Shown piece by piece: positions 52,395 to 61,650 of a DNA stretch of 64,000 nucleotides; the stretch's first letter is position 1; every line of letters starts with the position of its first letter. A program made the translations under genes and the position numbers. This stretch comes from Methylobacillus arboreus (GTDB lineage Bacteria > Pseudomonadota > Gammaproteobacteria > Burkholderiales > Methylophilaceae), in NCBI RefSeq assembly GCF_020532725.1, contig NZ_JAJAVC010000006.1, positions 682,001 through 746,000 on the forward strand, written 5' to 3'. The notes beneath the pieces are model-generated. The model did not search any database. It was not told where the DNA came from and was given only the letters and a program-made list of their open reading frames with translations.

Positions 52395-52910
52395 TTATTC
52401 CGCTCCTCCAAAACAACATTGCTGCACTGCTCGCACAATGTAGCGCTTGACCGTCGATACTGATACCTCCAGCTCACTGGCAATTTCGGCCTGGCTCATC
52501 CCATCCAACTGGGAAAGCAGGAATGCCTTGCGCACCTTGTGCGGCAAGCCATCAAGAAGACCGTCAATTTCGACCAAGGTTTCCAACATGATGGCTTTTG
52601 TTTCCGGTGAGGGCACTTCGTGCACCGGTAGATGAAGCAAGGCCTCAAGATACGCTTGCTCAAGCCTCTTGCGGCGGTAGAAATTGGAGAGCAGGCCGGT
52701 CGCAACCGTAGTGAGAAAGGCACGGGGCTCGTGAAGGTTGCCGGCACCCTCGCTCAGCAAAACGCGCATGAAGGTATCTTGCGTCAGATCTGCTGCATCG
52801 AACTGGTTGCCCATTTTTTTGCGCAACCAGTTATTAAGCCAGCTATGGTGATTGGTATATAAGGTCTTGAAGGTACTCAAGATAGGAGGGGATGCTTTCG
52901 CAGAATCCAC
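52395..52910 (-). CDS. fecI: FecI-family ECF sigma factor 6
   Basis: The product has 171 residues from a GTG at 52910. Region 2 has DAADLTQDTFMRVLLSEGAG and LLSNFYRRKRLEQAYLEALL. Region 4 has RKAFLLSQLDGMSQAEIASE, then SVSTVKRYIVRAVQQCCFGG. It should drive receptor 6. The Fur box at 52915-52933 starts only five bases upstream of the GTG, so the promoter must overlap it and the untranslated leader must be very short or absent. No Shine-Dalgarno sequence is possible in that layout. Confidence 0.88.
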   Translation of the reverse strand: MDSAKASPPILSTFKTLYTNHHSWLNNWLRKKMGNQFDAADLTQDTFMRVLLSEGAGNLHEPRAFLTTVATGLLSNFYRRKRLEQAYLEALLHLPVHEVPSPETKAIMLETLVEIDGLLDGLPHKVRKAFLLSQLDGMSQAEIASELEVSVSTVKRYIVRAVQQCCFGGAE

Positions 52911-52914
52911 AATA

Positions 52915-52933
52915 AATGAGAATAAATCTCATT
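52915..52933. promoter_or_regulatory. Fur box upstream of fecI6
   Basis: AATGAGA-ATAAA-TCTCATT is a perfect 7-5-7 palindrome and the best Fur-box match in the window. Confidence 0.8.
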
Positions 52934-52987
52934 ATATAGGTAGTGCTGTATAACTGCAAAATCTATAGCGGGAACAGGCTCTAACGT

Positions 52988-55846
52988 TTATTGCATCAGG
53001 TCTTCGCCGTCAGCAATGATCAGCTTCAGATGCCGCAAGCGCATCGGTTTGCCGAAAAAATAACCTTGGGCAATCGTACAGCCTTGTATCTTTAGCAGAT
53101 TGGCCTGCTGCTTGCTTTCCACGCCCTCGGCCACGAGTTCCAGGCGCAGGGCATGTGCAATGCGGATAATGGCGGTAATCAGCTCCAGCTTGTCCTGCTT
53201 GGCTGCAATGTCACGTACAAAGGAACGGTCTATCTTGACCTGGCTGATCGGGAACTGGCCAAGATAGCTCATGGCAGAGTAGCCGGTACAGAAATCATCA
53301 ATGGAAATGGTAATGCCCATTTCCTTGAACATGCTCAGCGTTGTGATGATTTCCTGGCTATCTTCCAGCAACAGGCTTTCCGTGATTTCCAGCTTCAGCC
53401 ATTCCGGCTTGCAACCGGTTTCGGCCAGGATTTCTTTCACGGAAGTCAGCAAGTCGTTATAGAGGAACTGCCGGGACGAAAGATTGACCGCCATGCTGAG
53501 CGAGAGCTCAGGTGAACGGTCATGATTCAGGCAAACCACGGCATTGCATGCCTCGCGCAATACCCATTCGCCAATTTCGACGATCAGGCCACTTTCTTCC
53601 GCCACCTTGATGAAGCGGTCCGGCATCACCACTCCCAGTTGCGGGTTACGCCAGCGCAACAGGGCTTCAGCCCCTACGATCCGGCCACTCATGAGATCAA
53701 TCTGGGGTTGATAGCACAACTCGAATTCCGAATTCTTGAGCGCCTGCCGGATGGAAGCGCCCAGCATGATGTATTCCGATGCCTTGGAGCCCAGCTCCTG
53801 GGAATAAAACTGGTAATTGTTGCGGCCATAGCTCTTGGCATGGTACATCGCCACATCAGCGCTCTTGAATAGCGTGGCCCTGTCGTCGCCATCATTCGGA
53901 TAAATCGCGATACCGATACTGGTGGAGATGAACAGTTCCTTGTTCTGTATCTGGAACGGCTTGGCAATTTCATCATTGATTTTTCTGGCGATGGTCGCCA
54001 GGTCATCCGGATTGCGCAGATCCGGCAATAGAATGGCGAACTCATCCCCGCTCAGGCGGGCAATGGTGTCATAGCTGCGTACCGAGGCATTAAGCCGCTG
54101 AGCGACTGCCACCAGCAAGTCATCGCCAGCCTGGTGTCCCAGACTGTCATTGACCTCCTTGAAACGGTCAAGATCCAACATCATGAGACCAAAGCGCTGC
54201 TCATGCCAGCTTGCATCCGCCAACACCTGGTTGACACGATCGGCAAACAGTGTGCGGTTGGGCAAGCCAGTCAGCGCATCGTAATAGGCAAGGTAATGAA
54301 TACGCTCGCGATACTCCATCAATTCTGTGATATCACGCTCAACCGCAAGCACGCCAACGACTGCACCATTATCACCAAACTCCGGCACGATCCGCACATG
54401 GATAAACCAGGTACTGTCATCCTCGCCCTTGCCATGCAGTTCGAGAAAATCCGGCGTAGCACTCTTGATGACGCCCTTGATCTTTTCCTCGTACTTAACA
54501 TAGGCATCTCCACCAGGATATTCGGTGGGTGTACTGCCAATGAGCTTATCCGCTGCAATCCCGACACGCTTCAGCCTGGGCGTATTGATATACAGCCTGC
54601 GTGCATTGAGGTCGTAGCGGATGATGGTATCCGGGGTGTTATCAATAAGGGACTGTAGCTCGCGCTCGCGCTGGATCAGCTTTTCCTCGTTTTGCTTGAT
54701 GGCAGTAATATCGCGGAAAAATCCCACCGTGCCGACCAGCTTTCCATCCAGCACCATGGGGGATTTGTAAGCTTCCATCCAGCCGCGCCCACCATCCAAG
54801 GCTTCAAAAGGTTCTATGGAGGAAAAAGGCAGGCCACTTTCCAATACGCGCTTGTCGCCATCGACATAGGCCTTTGCATGTGCGTACGGAAACAAGTCAA
54901 AATCCGTCTTTCCCTCAAGCTCTGCTTGCGATGCCACTTTGGCAAACCGTGCATAGGCACTATTGGCAGCTAGCAACTTGCTGTTGAGATCCTTGATCCA
55001 GACAACAAAAGGAAAATTCTCAATCAGCGCACTTTGGTATTGCTCCCGCTTCCTCAATTCGCGCTCGACGCGGCGAATGTGGGAAATATCACGTGCAATG
55101 ATCAGAACACCGGTAATCTTGCCCTTCACATTACGCTCCGGGACCGCATGCAGGAATTGGCAGACGTATTGATTGCCGTCCATCCAGTCCAGTTCAATTT
55201 CCTGGGCCACGCCCGAAGTCATCACCTCACGCAGCCGTGCCTCATATTGTTCCGGTTGCATCGCAGGTGTGCCCCAGATTTCCGTGGGCCTTCTGCCAAA
55301 GGCTTTCTCTACAGGAATACCAAACACACTTTCATAGCCATCACTGAGAAAAATGCGGCGGCAATCATGATCGTAGCGAATGAAAATATCCGGTGAATTC
55401 ATCACCACCTGGCGATATTGCAACTCCTGCTCCCGCAGTTTCTCCAGCATGTTCAGGCGTGATGTAATGTTCCGCGCCACCAGTACGCAATAGGCTTGCT
55501 TACCTGCTTCCAGAAAATAATTGGCGCGGATTTCCACCGGAACGATGGCACCCGCTTTGGTACGCAGTTGGGTTTCCCGGGTAATGGCTTGCTGTTGTTG
55601 CAACGTTTGCCAATATGCCTGCCAATTGACCACATCCAGCCCGGATAGAATCTCATTAGCCGACATTTGCAGCAACTCGGCTTCGCTATAACCCAGCTGC
55701 TCACAGCCCGCCAGGTTAACCAGGCATATCCTGGCCTCGGCATCGCAGATGAAGATAGCCTCCTGGATCCGATTGATAGCAAAGCTCAATATATCGAGCT
55801 GCATGGTATCGTTCAAACCCTGGCCAGAGATATTTGCACTGCTCAT
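52988..55846 (-). CDS. PAS-PAS-PAS-PAS-GGDEF-EAL c-di-GMP enzyme
   Basis: The product has 952 residues from the ATG at 55846, preceded by GGTGA; a GTG three codons earlier is less likely. Four PAS domains follow one another: about 15-130, 140-260, 265-380 and 390-510. The GGDEF domain carries SGDEF instead of GGDEF, a tolerated variant, with RxxD (RSYD) five residues before it, the product-inhibition site. The EAL domain has EALLRW, and the loop reads DDFCTGYSAMSYL with Cys where Gly is usual. Both activities are possible. No membrane span is seen, so it is cytoplasmic and should sense small ligands or redox via its PAS domains. The signal is unknown. Confidence 0.9.
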   Translation of the reverse strand: MSSANISGQGLNDTMQLDILSFAINRIQEAIFICDAEARICLVNLAGCEQLGYSEAELLQMSANEILSGLDVVNWQAYWQTLQQQQAITRETQLRTKAGAIVPVEIRANYFLEAGKQAYCVLVARNITSRLNMLEKLREQELQYRQVVMNSPDIFIRYDHDCRRIFLSDGYESVFGIPVEKAFGRRPTEIWGTPAMQPEQYEARLREVMTSGVAQEIELDWMDGNQYVCQFLHAVPERNVKGKITGVLIIARDISHIRRVERELRKREQYQSALIENFPFVVWIKDLNSKLLAANSAYARFAKVASQAELEGKTDFDLFPYAHAKAYVDGDKRVLESGLPFSSIEPFEALDGGRGWMEAYKSPMVLDGKLVGTVGFFRDITAIKQNEEKLIQRERELQSLIDNTPDTIIRYDLNARRLYINTPRLKRVGIAADKLIGSTPTEYPGGDAYVKYEEKIKGVIKSATPDFLELHGKGEDDSTWFIHVRIVPEFGDNGAVVGVLAVERDITELMEYRERIHYLAYYDALTGLPNRTLFADRVNQVLADASWHEQRFGLMMLDLDRFKEVNDSLGHQAGDDLLVAVAQRLNASVRSYDTIARLSGDEFAILLPDLRNPDDLATIARKINDEIAKPFQIQNKELFISTSIGIAIYPNDGDDRATLFKSADVAMYHAKSYGRNNYQFYSQELGSKASEYIMLGASIRQALKNSEFELCYQPQIDLMSGRIVGAEALLRWRNPQLGVVMPDRFIKVAEESGLIVEIGEWVLREACNAVVCLNHDRSPELSLSMAVNLSSRQFLYNDLLTSVKEILAETGCKPEWLKLEITESLLLEDSQEIITTLSMFKEMGITISIDDFCTGYSAMSYLGQFPISQVKIDRSFVRDIAAKQDKLELITAIIRIAHALRLELVAEGVESKQQANLLKIQGCTIAQGYFFGKPMRLRHLKLIIADGEDLMQ

Positions 55847-55929
55847 TCTTTTCACCGAAAACTATGTACTATTAATCTCAACGGGTTAAACGAGATAGGG
55901 ATCATCACGAACCCAACTCCGCATATTTT

Positions 55930-57339
55930 TTATTCGGCAGCGGGTTCAGGCAGCCGCCTTGGCAAATCGATCAGCACTTCAAGGCCGCCAGCAGCCAAAT
56001 TGCGCAGATGAATTTGTCCATCATGCGCTTCAACAATAGTTTTGGCAATGCTCAGCCCCAGGCCAGAGCCGCCTGTAGCGGCATTGCGCGAACTTTCCAC
56101 ACGATAAAACGGCTCGAACACTTGTTTGAGCAAATTTTCAGGAATTCCAGGGCCATGGTCGCGTATGGCAATACGCAACCGGCTTGGGCTATCCATCACC
56201 TCGATGTGCGCAGATTTTCCGTAGCGGATCGCGTTTTCCAACAGGTTCTGCAGGCAACGTTTCAAGCTGATGGCGTAGCCATCAATCGGCGCTGCTGTGC
56301 CATAGAGGGAAACCTCTGCGCCGGTTTCCTGCGCATCCACCTGCAAACTCTGCAGCATGGCATTGATGTTGATCGGATGGCGGTTCTCATGCACTTCCAC
56401 ACCGCGCATGAAATCCACTGTGGAAGAAATCAGGGTTTCCATATCCTCCAGGTCACGGCGGAACTTGTCGCGCAATGCGGGTTTGTCTATCTGCTCCGTA
56501 CGCAAGCGCAGCCGCGTGATGGGAGAGCGCAGGTCATGTGAAATCGCAGCAAGAAAACGGGTTTTTTCTGTCACCGTATCAATCAGGCGTTGCTGCATCA
56601 GATTGAAGGCTTTGGCAGAACGCCGGACTTCGGTCGGGCCATCCACATCCACGGGAGGGCTGTAAATATTGCGGCCCAGCCGCTCCGCGGCAATCGCCAG
56701 CTGGTTGAGCGGCCGCATGATCTGCCGCACGGCAAACAGGGCAATGCCGATAATCACAATGATACGGATAAAGTAGATGCGGAACAGGTAATCGAACAGG
56801 TCCATGATCGGCGCCATGCTCATCCCGGCCTGGCCTTCATGGGCATCCAGCTTGAGCCATTGCCCGCTGTCAAGCTGCACATACAGGATGAAATGCGCAG
56901 AAGGATAATGCGATTCGAACAGATCCAGCCAGCCAGCCTCCCGGCCATGCTCATCATGCAGCTCGATGTCGGCCATGCGTATCGGCAGCAGCCGGCCAAA
57001 CTCCTGCTCAAACACATGCTTGAACAAAAGCTCCACAGCGCGATCACGGGTGTTGAGGGTCTTTAACCGTGGCGGCGCATTCACCGGGGACAAGCGATAC
57101 ATCGAGTTGCTGAGCTTGTTGATCAGCAAATGCTCATCATCGACCTTGCTGATTTCTATCAGGCTGATGCTGTCGGAAAGCTTGGCCGCCAAAACCCGCG
57201 TGGGAATCTCCAGGGCCTTGCCATAATTCATGTCATACCAGACAAAGCCTGTCAGCACCTGCGCTGTCATCGTGCCTGCTACCAACACAATCACCAGGCG
57301 GCCAAACAGTGAAGCCGGCCATAGCCACTTCCATTTCAT
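55930..57339 (-). CDS. EnvZ-like sensor histidine kinase
   Basis: The product has 469 residues. One helix near 12-35 (LFGRLVIVLVAGTMTAQVLT) and a second near 185-205 (IYFIRIIVIIGIALFAV) frame a periplasmic sensor domain of about 150 residues. A HAMP segment (PLNQLAIAAERLG) follows. The dimerisation domain has the phospho-acceptor His in FLAAISHDLRSPITRLRLRT, and the ATPase domain has N box LQNLLENAIRYG, DHGPGIP and GGSGLGLSIAKTIVEAHDG. It should phosphorylate the OmpR-family regulator, whose gene overlaps it by 4 nt upstream. The sensed signal cannot be read; copper genes lie on the far side of the regulator but are divergent. Confidence 0.92.
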   Translation of the reverse strand: MKWKWLWPASLFGRLVIVLVAGTMTAQVLTGFVWYDMNYGKALEIPTRVLAAKLSDSISLIEISKVDDEHLLINKLSNSMYRLSPVNAPPRLKTLNTRDRAVELLFKHVFEQEFGRLLPIRMADIELHDEHGREAGWLDLFESHYPSAHFILYVQLDSGQWLKLDAHEGQAGMSMAPIMDLFDYLFRIYFIRIIVIIGIALFAVRQIMRPLNQLAIAAERLGRNIYSPPVDVDGPTEVRRSAKAFNLMQQRLIDTVTEKTRFLAAISHDLRSPITRLRLRTEQIDKPALRDKFRRDLEDMETLISSTVDFMRGVEVHENRHPININAMLQSLQVDAQETGAEVSLYGTAAPIDGYAISLKRCLQNLLENAIRYGKSAHIEVMDSPSRLRIAIRDHGPGIPENLLKQVFEPFYRVESSRNAATGGSGLGLSIAKTIVEAHDGQIHLRNLAAGGLEVLIDLPRRLPEPAAE

Positions 57340-58061
57340 TTTTCGTGGGTGACCCGGCTGGCCAGCATATAACCCGCATTGCGCACGGTGCGAATAATGG
57401 CAGGATTGCGTGAATCCACTTCCAGGTGATGTCGCAGGCGGCTAATACACACATCAATCGAACGATCAATGGCATGGCTGTCCTTGCCATAGACATGCTC
57501 AATCAAGAACTCCCGGCTCAAGGGACGGTTTGGATGTTCAAGCAAAACCCGCAACACCATGTAATCCGAACTGCCGAGTGAAACAATCACACCATCAGGC
57601 GAAAACATCTGCCGCGCATGCGTATCCAACCGCCAGCCTTCAAAGCTGATATAGGCATATTCATCAACGGCAGTTTTCTCGGTAATGGAGCGCGTGCGGC
57701 GCAGGATCACCTTGATTCTGGCCAGTAGTTCACGCGGATCAAAAGGCTTGGGCAGATAATCATCCGCTCCTACTTCCAAGCCCACAATACGGTCTATCAG
57801 GGTACCCTTGGCAGTCAACATGATCACCGGCGTATCGTTCTGTTGTGCCCGTAGCTCCCGACAGAGGCTCAGGCCATCCTCTTCCGGCAGCATCAAATCC
57901 AGCACGATGAGGTTTATCTGTTCTTTATTGACCAGACGCCACATTTCGCGCCCATTGGCTGCTTCAGAAACAGTGAAACCGGAATCGCGCAGATAATCCG
58001 TCAGCAATTCGCGGATTTCGTGATCATCATCAACGACGAGGATATGATCTTGATTATTCAT
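57336..58061 (-). CDS. OmpR-family response regulator
   Basis: The product has 241 residues. The receiver domain opens HILVVDDDHEIRELLTDYLR, with the acidic pocket and phospho-acceptor Asp in LIVLDLMLPEEDG, and Thr and Lys in MLTAKGT and DYLPKPFDPREL. The C-terminal winged helix (about 135-235) has LLEHPNRPLSREFLIEHVYG, then DRSIDVCISRLRHHL. It pairs with the histidine kinase gene, which begins inside its stop region. A decayed paralogue of this gene lies at 61677-61857. Its promoter region faces the copper-storage gene across a 288-bp gap. Confidence 0.93.
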   Translation of the reverse strand: MNNQDHILVVDDDHEIRELLTDYLRDSGFTVSEAANGREMWRLVNKEQINLIVLDLMLPEEDGLSLCRELRAQQNDTPVIMLTAKGTLIDRIVGLEVGADDYLPKPFDPRELLARIKVILRRTRSITEKTAVDEYAYISFEGWRLDTHARQMFSPDGVIVSLGSSDYMVLRVLLEHPNRPLSREFLIEHVYGKDSHAIDRSIDVCISRLRHHLEVDSRNPAIIRTVRNAGYMLASRVTHEK

Positions 58062-58349
58062 ATAGTTATTAAATGAATGAAGGCACAGGCATTATAAAGC
58101 ACTCCAAGTATCGGCTCTTAATCATATTAGCTTAGTCGGTACGGCTGCAATTTCATGAACGAGCAAACCTGCCCTTAAGTGAACTTGGCGATATGCCGCT
58201 ATTCTATAGCCTTCAGCTTGAAATCCACGTTGCCATGAAGAACTTGCCATTAAGCTATTCTGACAAGCACATAGGACGTCCTTGTATAAGGCGAAGACAG
58301 TTCCGGACCCACAATATGCGTTCGCCACAGTCTTCTAAAGGACAAACCG

Positions 58350-58679
58350 ATGCAGAATGACTACCAGCCTTGCATAGAAGCATTGAAAGCCTGTATTGCA
58401 GCCTGTGAGCACTGTGCCGCTGCTTGCAGAAGCGAAGGCTCTCCTCTGCACATGCAGCGCTGTATCAAATTGAATATTGATTGTGCAGAGTTCTGCCGCC
58501 TGGCAGTGGGTTTTGTACAACGGGGCAGCGAATTCTCCGACTTGGTGATAGAGGACTGTGTGGAAATCTGCCGTGCCTGCGGTGAAGAATGCGCAGGTCA
58601 TCAGCCTAATCACTGTCAGCAGTCTGCCCAGGCTTGCCAACAGTGCCTGGACACTTGCCTGCAAGCTGTCGCTGTTTGA
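58350..58679 (+). CDS. Cytosolic copper-storage four-helix protein (Csp3-like)
   Basis: The product has 109 residues with about 17 cysteines. Cys pairs recur along the helices (ALKACIAACEHCAAACRSEG, DCAEFCRLAVGF, DCVEICRACGEECAGHQPNH), with a final CQQCLDTCLQA. This is the DUF326/Csp pattern, in which a four-helix bundle lines its core with Cys to hold many Cu(I) ions. There is no signal peptide, so it is the cytosolic Csp3 type. RBS AAAGGA precedes the ATG. A copper-chaperone gene follows 25 bp later, so storage and delivery proteins are co-expressed. Confidence 0.88.
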   Translation: MQNDYQPCIEALKACIAACEHCAAACRSEGSPLHMQRCIKLNIDCAEFCRLAVGFVQRGSEFSDLVIEDCVEICRACGEECAGHQPNHCQQSAQACQQCLDTCLQAVAV

Positions 58680-58704
58680 TTGCAATTTCAGCAAAGGAGC
58701 CATC

Positions 58705-58917
58705 ATGCAAACCACGCATTTCCATATCAGCGGCATGACTTGCGGTGCCTGTGCCAATACCGTAAAGGGGGCCTTGCAAGCAGTTAGCGGCGTCAACGAT
58801 GTCGAAGTACTGTTGGAGGAAGCCCAAGCCACGGTTCAGTATGATGAACACCAGACTTCAGCAGAGCAGTTGGTGTCGGCAGTCACCCATGTCGGTTTTG
58901 GTGTGCAGCGTTTTTAA
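58705..58917 (+). CDS. copZ: Heavy-metal-associated copper chaperone (CopZ-like)
   Basis: The product has 70 residues from the ATG at 58705 with AAAGGAG upstream. It is a single HMA domain with the metal site GMTCGACANTV (CxxC) near residues 10-20 and the expected beta-alpha-beta-beta-alpha-beta length. CopZ-type chaperones carry Cu(I) between pumps, regulators and stores. Sitting directly behind the Csp3-like gene, it probably loads or unloads that protein. A GGGGG/CCCCC hairpin lies 14 bp after the stop. Confidence 0.88.
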   Translation: MQTTHFHISGMTCGACANTVKGALQAVSGVNDVEVLLEEAQATVQYDEHQTSAEQLVSAVTHVGFGVQRF

Positions 58918-58930
58918 AAAGACTGACTAA

Positions 58931-58943
58931 GGGGGTTTCCCCC
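58931..58943 (+). terminator. Possible terminator after copZ
   Basis: GGGGGTTTCCCCC can form a five-pair stem with a 3-base loop. No T-run follows, so support is weak. Confidence 0.3.
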
Positions 58944-59157
58944 AACATGCCTGACGTCTTCCTTTCCTTCCTCTCTTGAGGCCACTTTTTTTTCTTCTCC
59001 AGAAAGCAGATCAATTAATAGTCACCTAAGTGTGTTATCGAACAGAGATTTATCTTGCCTAGCTGTAGGCTGACAGCACTGATGGCTAGTGGGATCAAGC
59101 TAAACCTTGTTTGGCAACCTTTATAGTCAATATTGAACCTAACTGGAGCATGTCAAC

Positions 59158-59469
59158 ATGAAAAAACTTAATAGCCTTTATCTGGTTTTGATCGCCGCGG
59201 TAGTACTCACTCTTGCAGGCTGTGCTGCCACCGCTAAAAAGGAAGGCACTGGCGGTTATATCGATGATTCTGTCATCACGACAAAAGCGAAAGCGGCCAT
59301 TTTTAACGAGCCAACTTTGAAGTCTGCTGAAATCAACGTAGAAACCTTCAAAGGCGTAGTGCAGTTAAGCGGCTTTGTAAGTTCAAAAGAGAGTGCGAAT
59401 AAAGCAGTGGAAGTAGTCAAAACCATAGGCGGCGTCAAATCCGTCAAAAATGATATACGCCTCAAGTAA
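59158..59469 (+). CDS. BON-domain lipoprotein (OsmY-like)
   Basis: The product has 103 residues. The signal peptide ends at the lipobox LAGC, so the protein is a lipoprotein, probably in the outer membrane. One BON domain fills the rest: DDSVITTKAKAAIFNEPTLK, then INVETFKGVVQLSGFVSS, then GGVKSVKNDIRLK. BON domains bind phospholipids and occur in osmotic or envelope-stress proteins. A GGAG lies ten bases upstream of the ATG. The gene stands alone, 52 bp before the c-di-GMP protein gene. Confidence 0.88.
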   Translation: MKKLNSLYLVLIAAVVLTLAGCAATAKKEGTGGYIDDSVITTKAKAAIFNEPTLKSAEINVETFKGVVQLSGFVSSKESANKAVEVVKTIGGVKSVKNDIRLK

Positions 59470-59502
59470 AGATTGAATGGCGTATTAGGCATTAATATCA
59501 AT

Positions 59503-59540
59503 TGAGAACACGATAATCTACATGAATAATCGTGTTCTCA
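59503..59540 (+). promoter_or_regulatory. Stem-loop holding the start codon of the REC-GGDEF-EAL gene
   Basis: TGAGAACACGAT and ATCGTGTTCTCA form a perfect 12-bp stem. The 14-base loop contains the ATG at 59522, and the only GA-rich upstream sequence is in the stem. It could control translation or be a protein-binding palindrome. Confidence 0.6.
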
Positions 59541-61633
59541 TCATTTCTGCTTGCCAGGAAGACGTCACCGTACTCAAGCATGCACTCGGCAAGGCCGAAG
59601 ATGATGCATTCATCTTTAAATGTGTGGGCTCCCTCTCGCAAGCTGTCAGTGATATCCAAAGCCATGGCGTCGATGCGATCCTGGTGGATATGCATTTGCC
59701 TGATAGCGATGGCATAGAGACTTTTGACAAGCTATTTGAGCTTGCGCCGCAAACACCGATCATTGTTTTATGCGCTTCAGATGATGAAGCTCTAGCGGCT
59801 GAAGCCGTGCAGCATGGCGCGCAAAGTTATCTTGCCAAAGGTTTTTTTGGCAACTATTTTGTCCCTCAATTGCTACGCAATATCATCCAGCGCAAGGCCG
59901 TAGAAGAAGCCGCCTTTTTTGAAAAGGCACGCGCTGAAATCACGCTTAATTCCATCAGTGACGCCGTGATTGGTACGGACATGGCAGGAAATGTCGACTA
60001 CCTGAATATAGCGGCAGAGCGGCTGACGGGATGGCCAAGAACAGATGCTCAGGGCCATGCCATTACTGAAATCATGCAGCTTGTGGATGGCGCCACGCGC
60101 CATGAAAAACCTAACCCCGTTATTCATGTCCTCAAGTTCGACACACCTACCATACTCACACCAGGCACCATTCTGATCCAGCGTGATGGGGGAGAAGTCG
60201 AGATTGAAGACTCGGCCGCCCCCATCCATGACTCAAAGGGAAAAATAAAAGGGGCTGTGATCGTTTTTCACGATACAACGGCTGAACACCTGATTGCCAA
60301 GAAAATGGAGCATTTGGCCCAACACGATTTCCTGACCAACCTGCCCAACAGATTGCTGCTGAATGACCGGATCAGCCAGGCAATAGCCTATGTAAAACGC
60401 CATCGCAAGCATCTCGGCGTGCTGTTCCTGGATCTCGACAATTTCAAGCATATCAATGACTCTCTCGGTCACGAGGCAGGTGATCAATTGCTTAAATCCA
60501 TAGCTCACTCCCTTTGCAGCTGTGTACGGAATTCGGATACGGTAAGCAGACAGGGAGGTGACGAATTCGTCATTTTAGTGATGTACGATAACCATGCGAG
60601 CGATCTTGCATTGACATCCGACAAGATACTGCAAGCCATCTCGGCACCCCATATCGTGGCGAAACAGCAGTTATATGTGACGACCAGCATAGGGATCAGT
60701 GTTTACCCAGAAGATGGGATAGATGCGGATAGCCTGATCAGAAACGCCGATACTGCCATGTATCACGCCAAGGAAAAAGGCCGTAACAACTATCAATTTT
60801 TCAAAAATGAAATGAACGTGCGTGCCGTTGAGCGGCAGGTGATCAATGCAAGTCTACGGCAAGCGCTGGAACTTGAGGAGTTCCTCGTCCATTACCAGCC
60901 CAAGGTCAATCTCAAGAATGGCAAGATTACCGGTTCTGAGGCCTTGATTCGCTGGATGCATCCGGAGCGGGGCCTATTAATGCCGGACCGGTTTATCAAC
61001 ATCGCTGAGGATAGCGGCTTGATTGTGCCGATAGGACGCTGGATTCTGCATGAAGCCTGCCGGCAACTCAAAAAGTGGCAAGCGGCAGATCTGCATCCAG
61101 GGTCGGTAGCAGTGAATATCTCGGCGGTAGAGTTCCGGCATAGGGATTTTGTTGAAAGCGTACGCAATATTCTTGCCGAAACAGGCCTGGATCCTAAATG
61201 CTTGCAGCTTGAAATTACTGAAACCGTGCTGATGCGCGACGCAGCGGCAAGCAACGATATTCTTAAGGTAATAAAAGATATGGGTGTGCAGCTCGCAGTG
61301 GATGACTTTGGTACTGGCTATTCAAGCTTGAGTTACCTGACCCAATTTCCGATTGATGTCCTCAAAATTGATCAAAGTTTCGTAAAAGAGATCAAGGATC
61401 ATGAACATGAGGGAATTATTGTCAGTGCCGTGATCGCAATGGGTAACAGCCTCAAATTGAAAGTCATCGCTGAAGGGATCGAGGAAGAAGAGCAACTGGC
61501 CTTCCTGCGGAATAAAAATTGTGAAGAAGGGCAAGGGTATATATTTAGCCGGCCAGTCTGCGCGGAGCAATTTGCCAGCCTTCTTGCATCCGACACCCAT
61601 GATTCATTGATTTCGAATGCGCCGGTCTGTTGA
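59522..61633 (+). CDS. REC-PAS-GGDEF-EAL c-di-GMP signalling protein
   Basis: The product has 703 residues. The receiver domain (1-120) has the phospho-acceptor Asp in AILVDMHLPDSDG and a Lys in YLAKG, but the usual acidic pair near the N-terminus is replaced by SACQED, so phosphorylation may be impaired. A PAS domain follows (about 140-255). The GGDEF domain has canonical GGDEF with an RxxD inhibition site (RNSD). The EAL domain has EALIRW and DDFGTGYSSLSYL, so both cyclase and phosphodiesterase sites look complete. Its partner kinase is not evident; the decayed regulator at 61677-61857 lies just downstream in the opposite direction. Confidence 0.92.
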   Translation: MNNRVLIISACQEDVTVLKHALGKAEDDAFIFKCVGSLSQAVSDIQSHGVDAILVDMHLPDSDGIETFDKLFELAPQTPIIVLCASDDEALAAEAVQHGAQSYLAKGFFGNYFVPQLLRNIIQRKAVEEAAFFEKARAEITLNSISDAVIGTDMAGNVDYLNIAAERLTGWPRTDAQGHAITEIMQLVDGATRHEKPNPVIHVLKFDTPTILTPGTILIQRDGGEVEIEDSAAPIHDSKGKIKGAVIVFHDTTAEHLIAKKMEHLAQHDFLTNLPNRLLLNDRISQAIAYVKRHRKHLGVLFLDLDNFKHINDSLGHEAGDQLLKSIAHSLCSCVRNSDTVSRQGGDEFVILVMYDNHASDLALTSDKILQAISAPHIVAKQQLYVTTSIGISVYPEDGIDADSLIRNADTAMYHAKEKGRNNYQFFKNEMNVRAVERQVINASLRQALELEEFLVHYQPKVNLKNGKITGSEALIRWMHPERGLLMPDRFINIAEDSGLIVPIGRWILHEACRQLKKWQAADLHPGSVAVNISAVEFRHRDFVESVRNILAETGLDPKCLQLEITETVLMRDAAASNDILKVIKDMGVQLAVDDFGTGYSSLSYLTQFPIDVLKIDQSFVKEIKDHEHEGIIVSAVIAMGNSLKLKVIAEGIEEEEQLAFLRNKNCEEGQGYIFSRPVCAEQFASLLASDTHDSLISNAPVC

Positions 61634-61650
61634 CCACCCATGGCATTCAG

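Noticed and set aside
58280-58300. CCTTGTATAAGG near the copper genes as a CueR operator
   Set aside because: Only a 12-bp palindrome; it lacks the usual CueR flanks and a clear 19-bp-spaced promoter.
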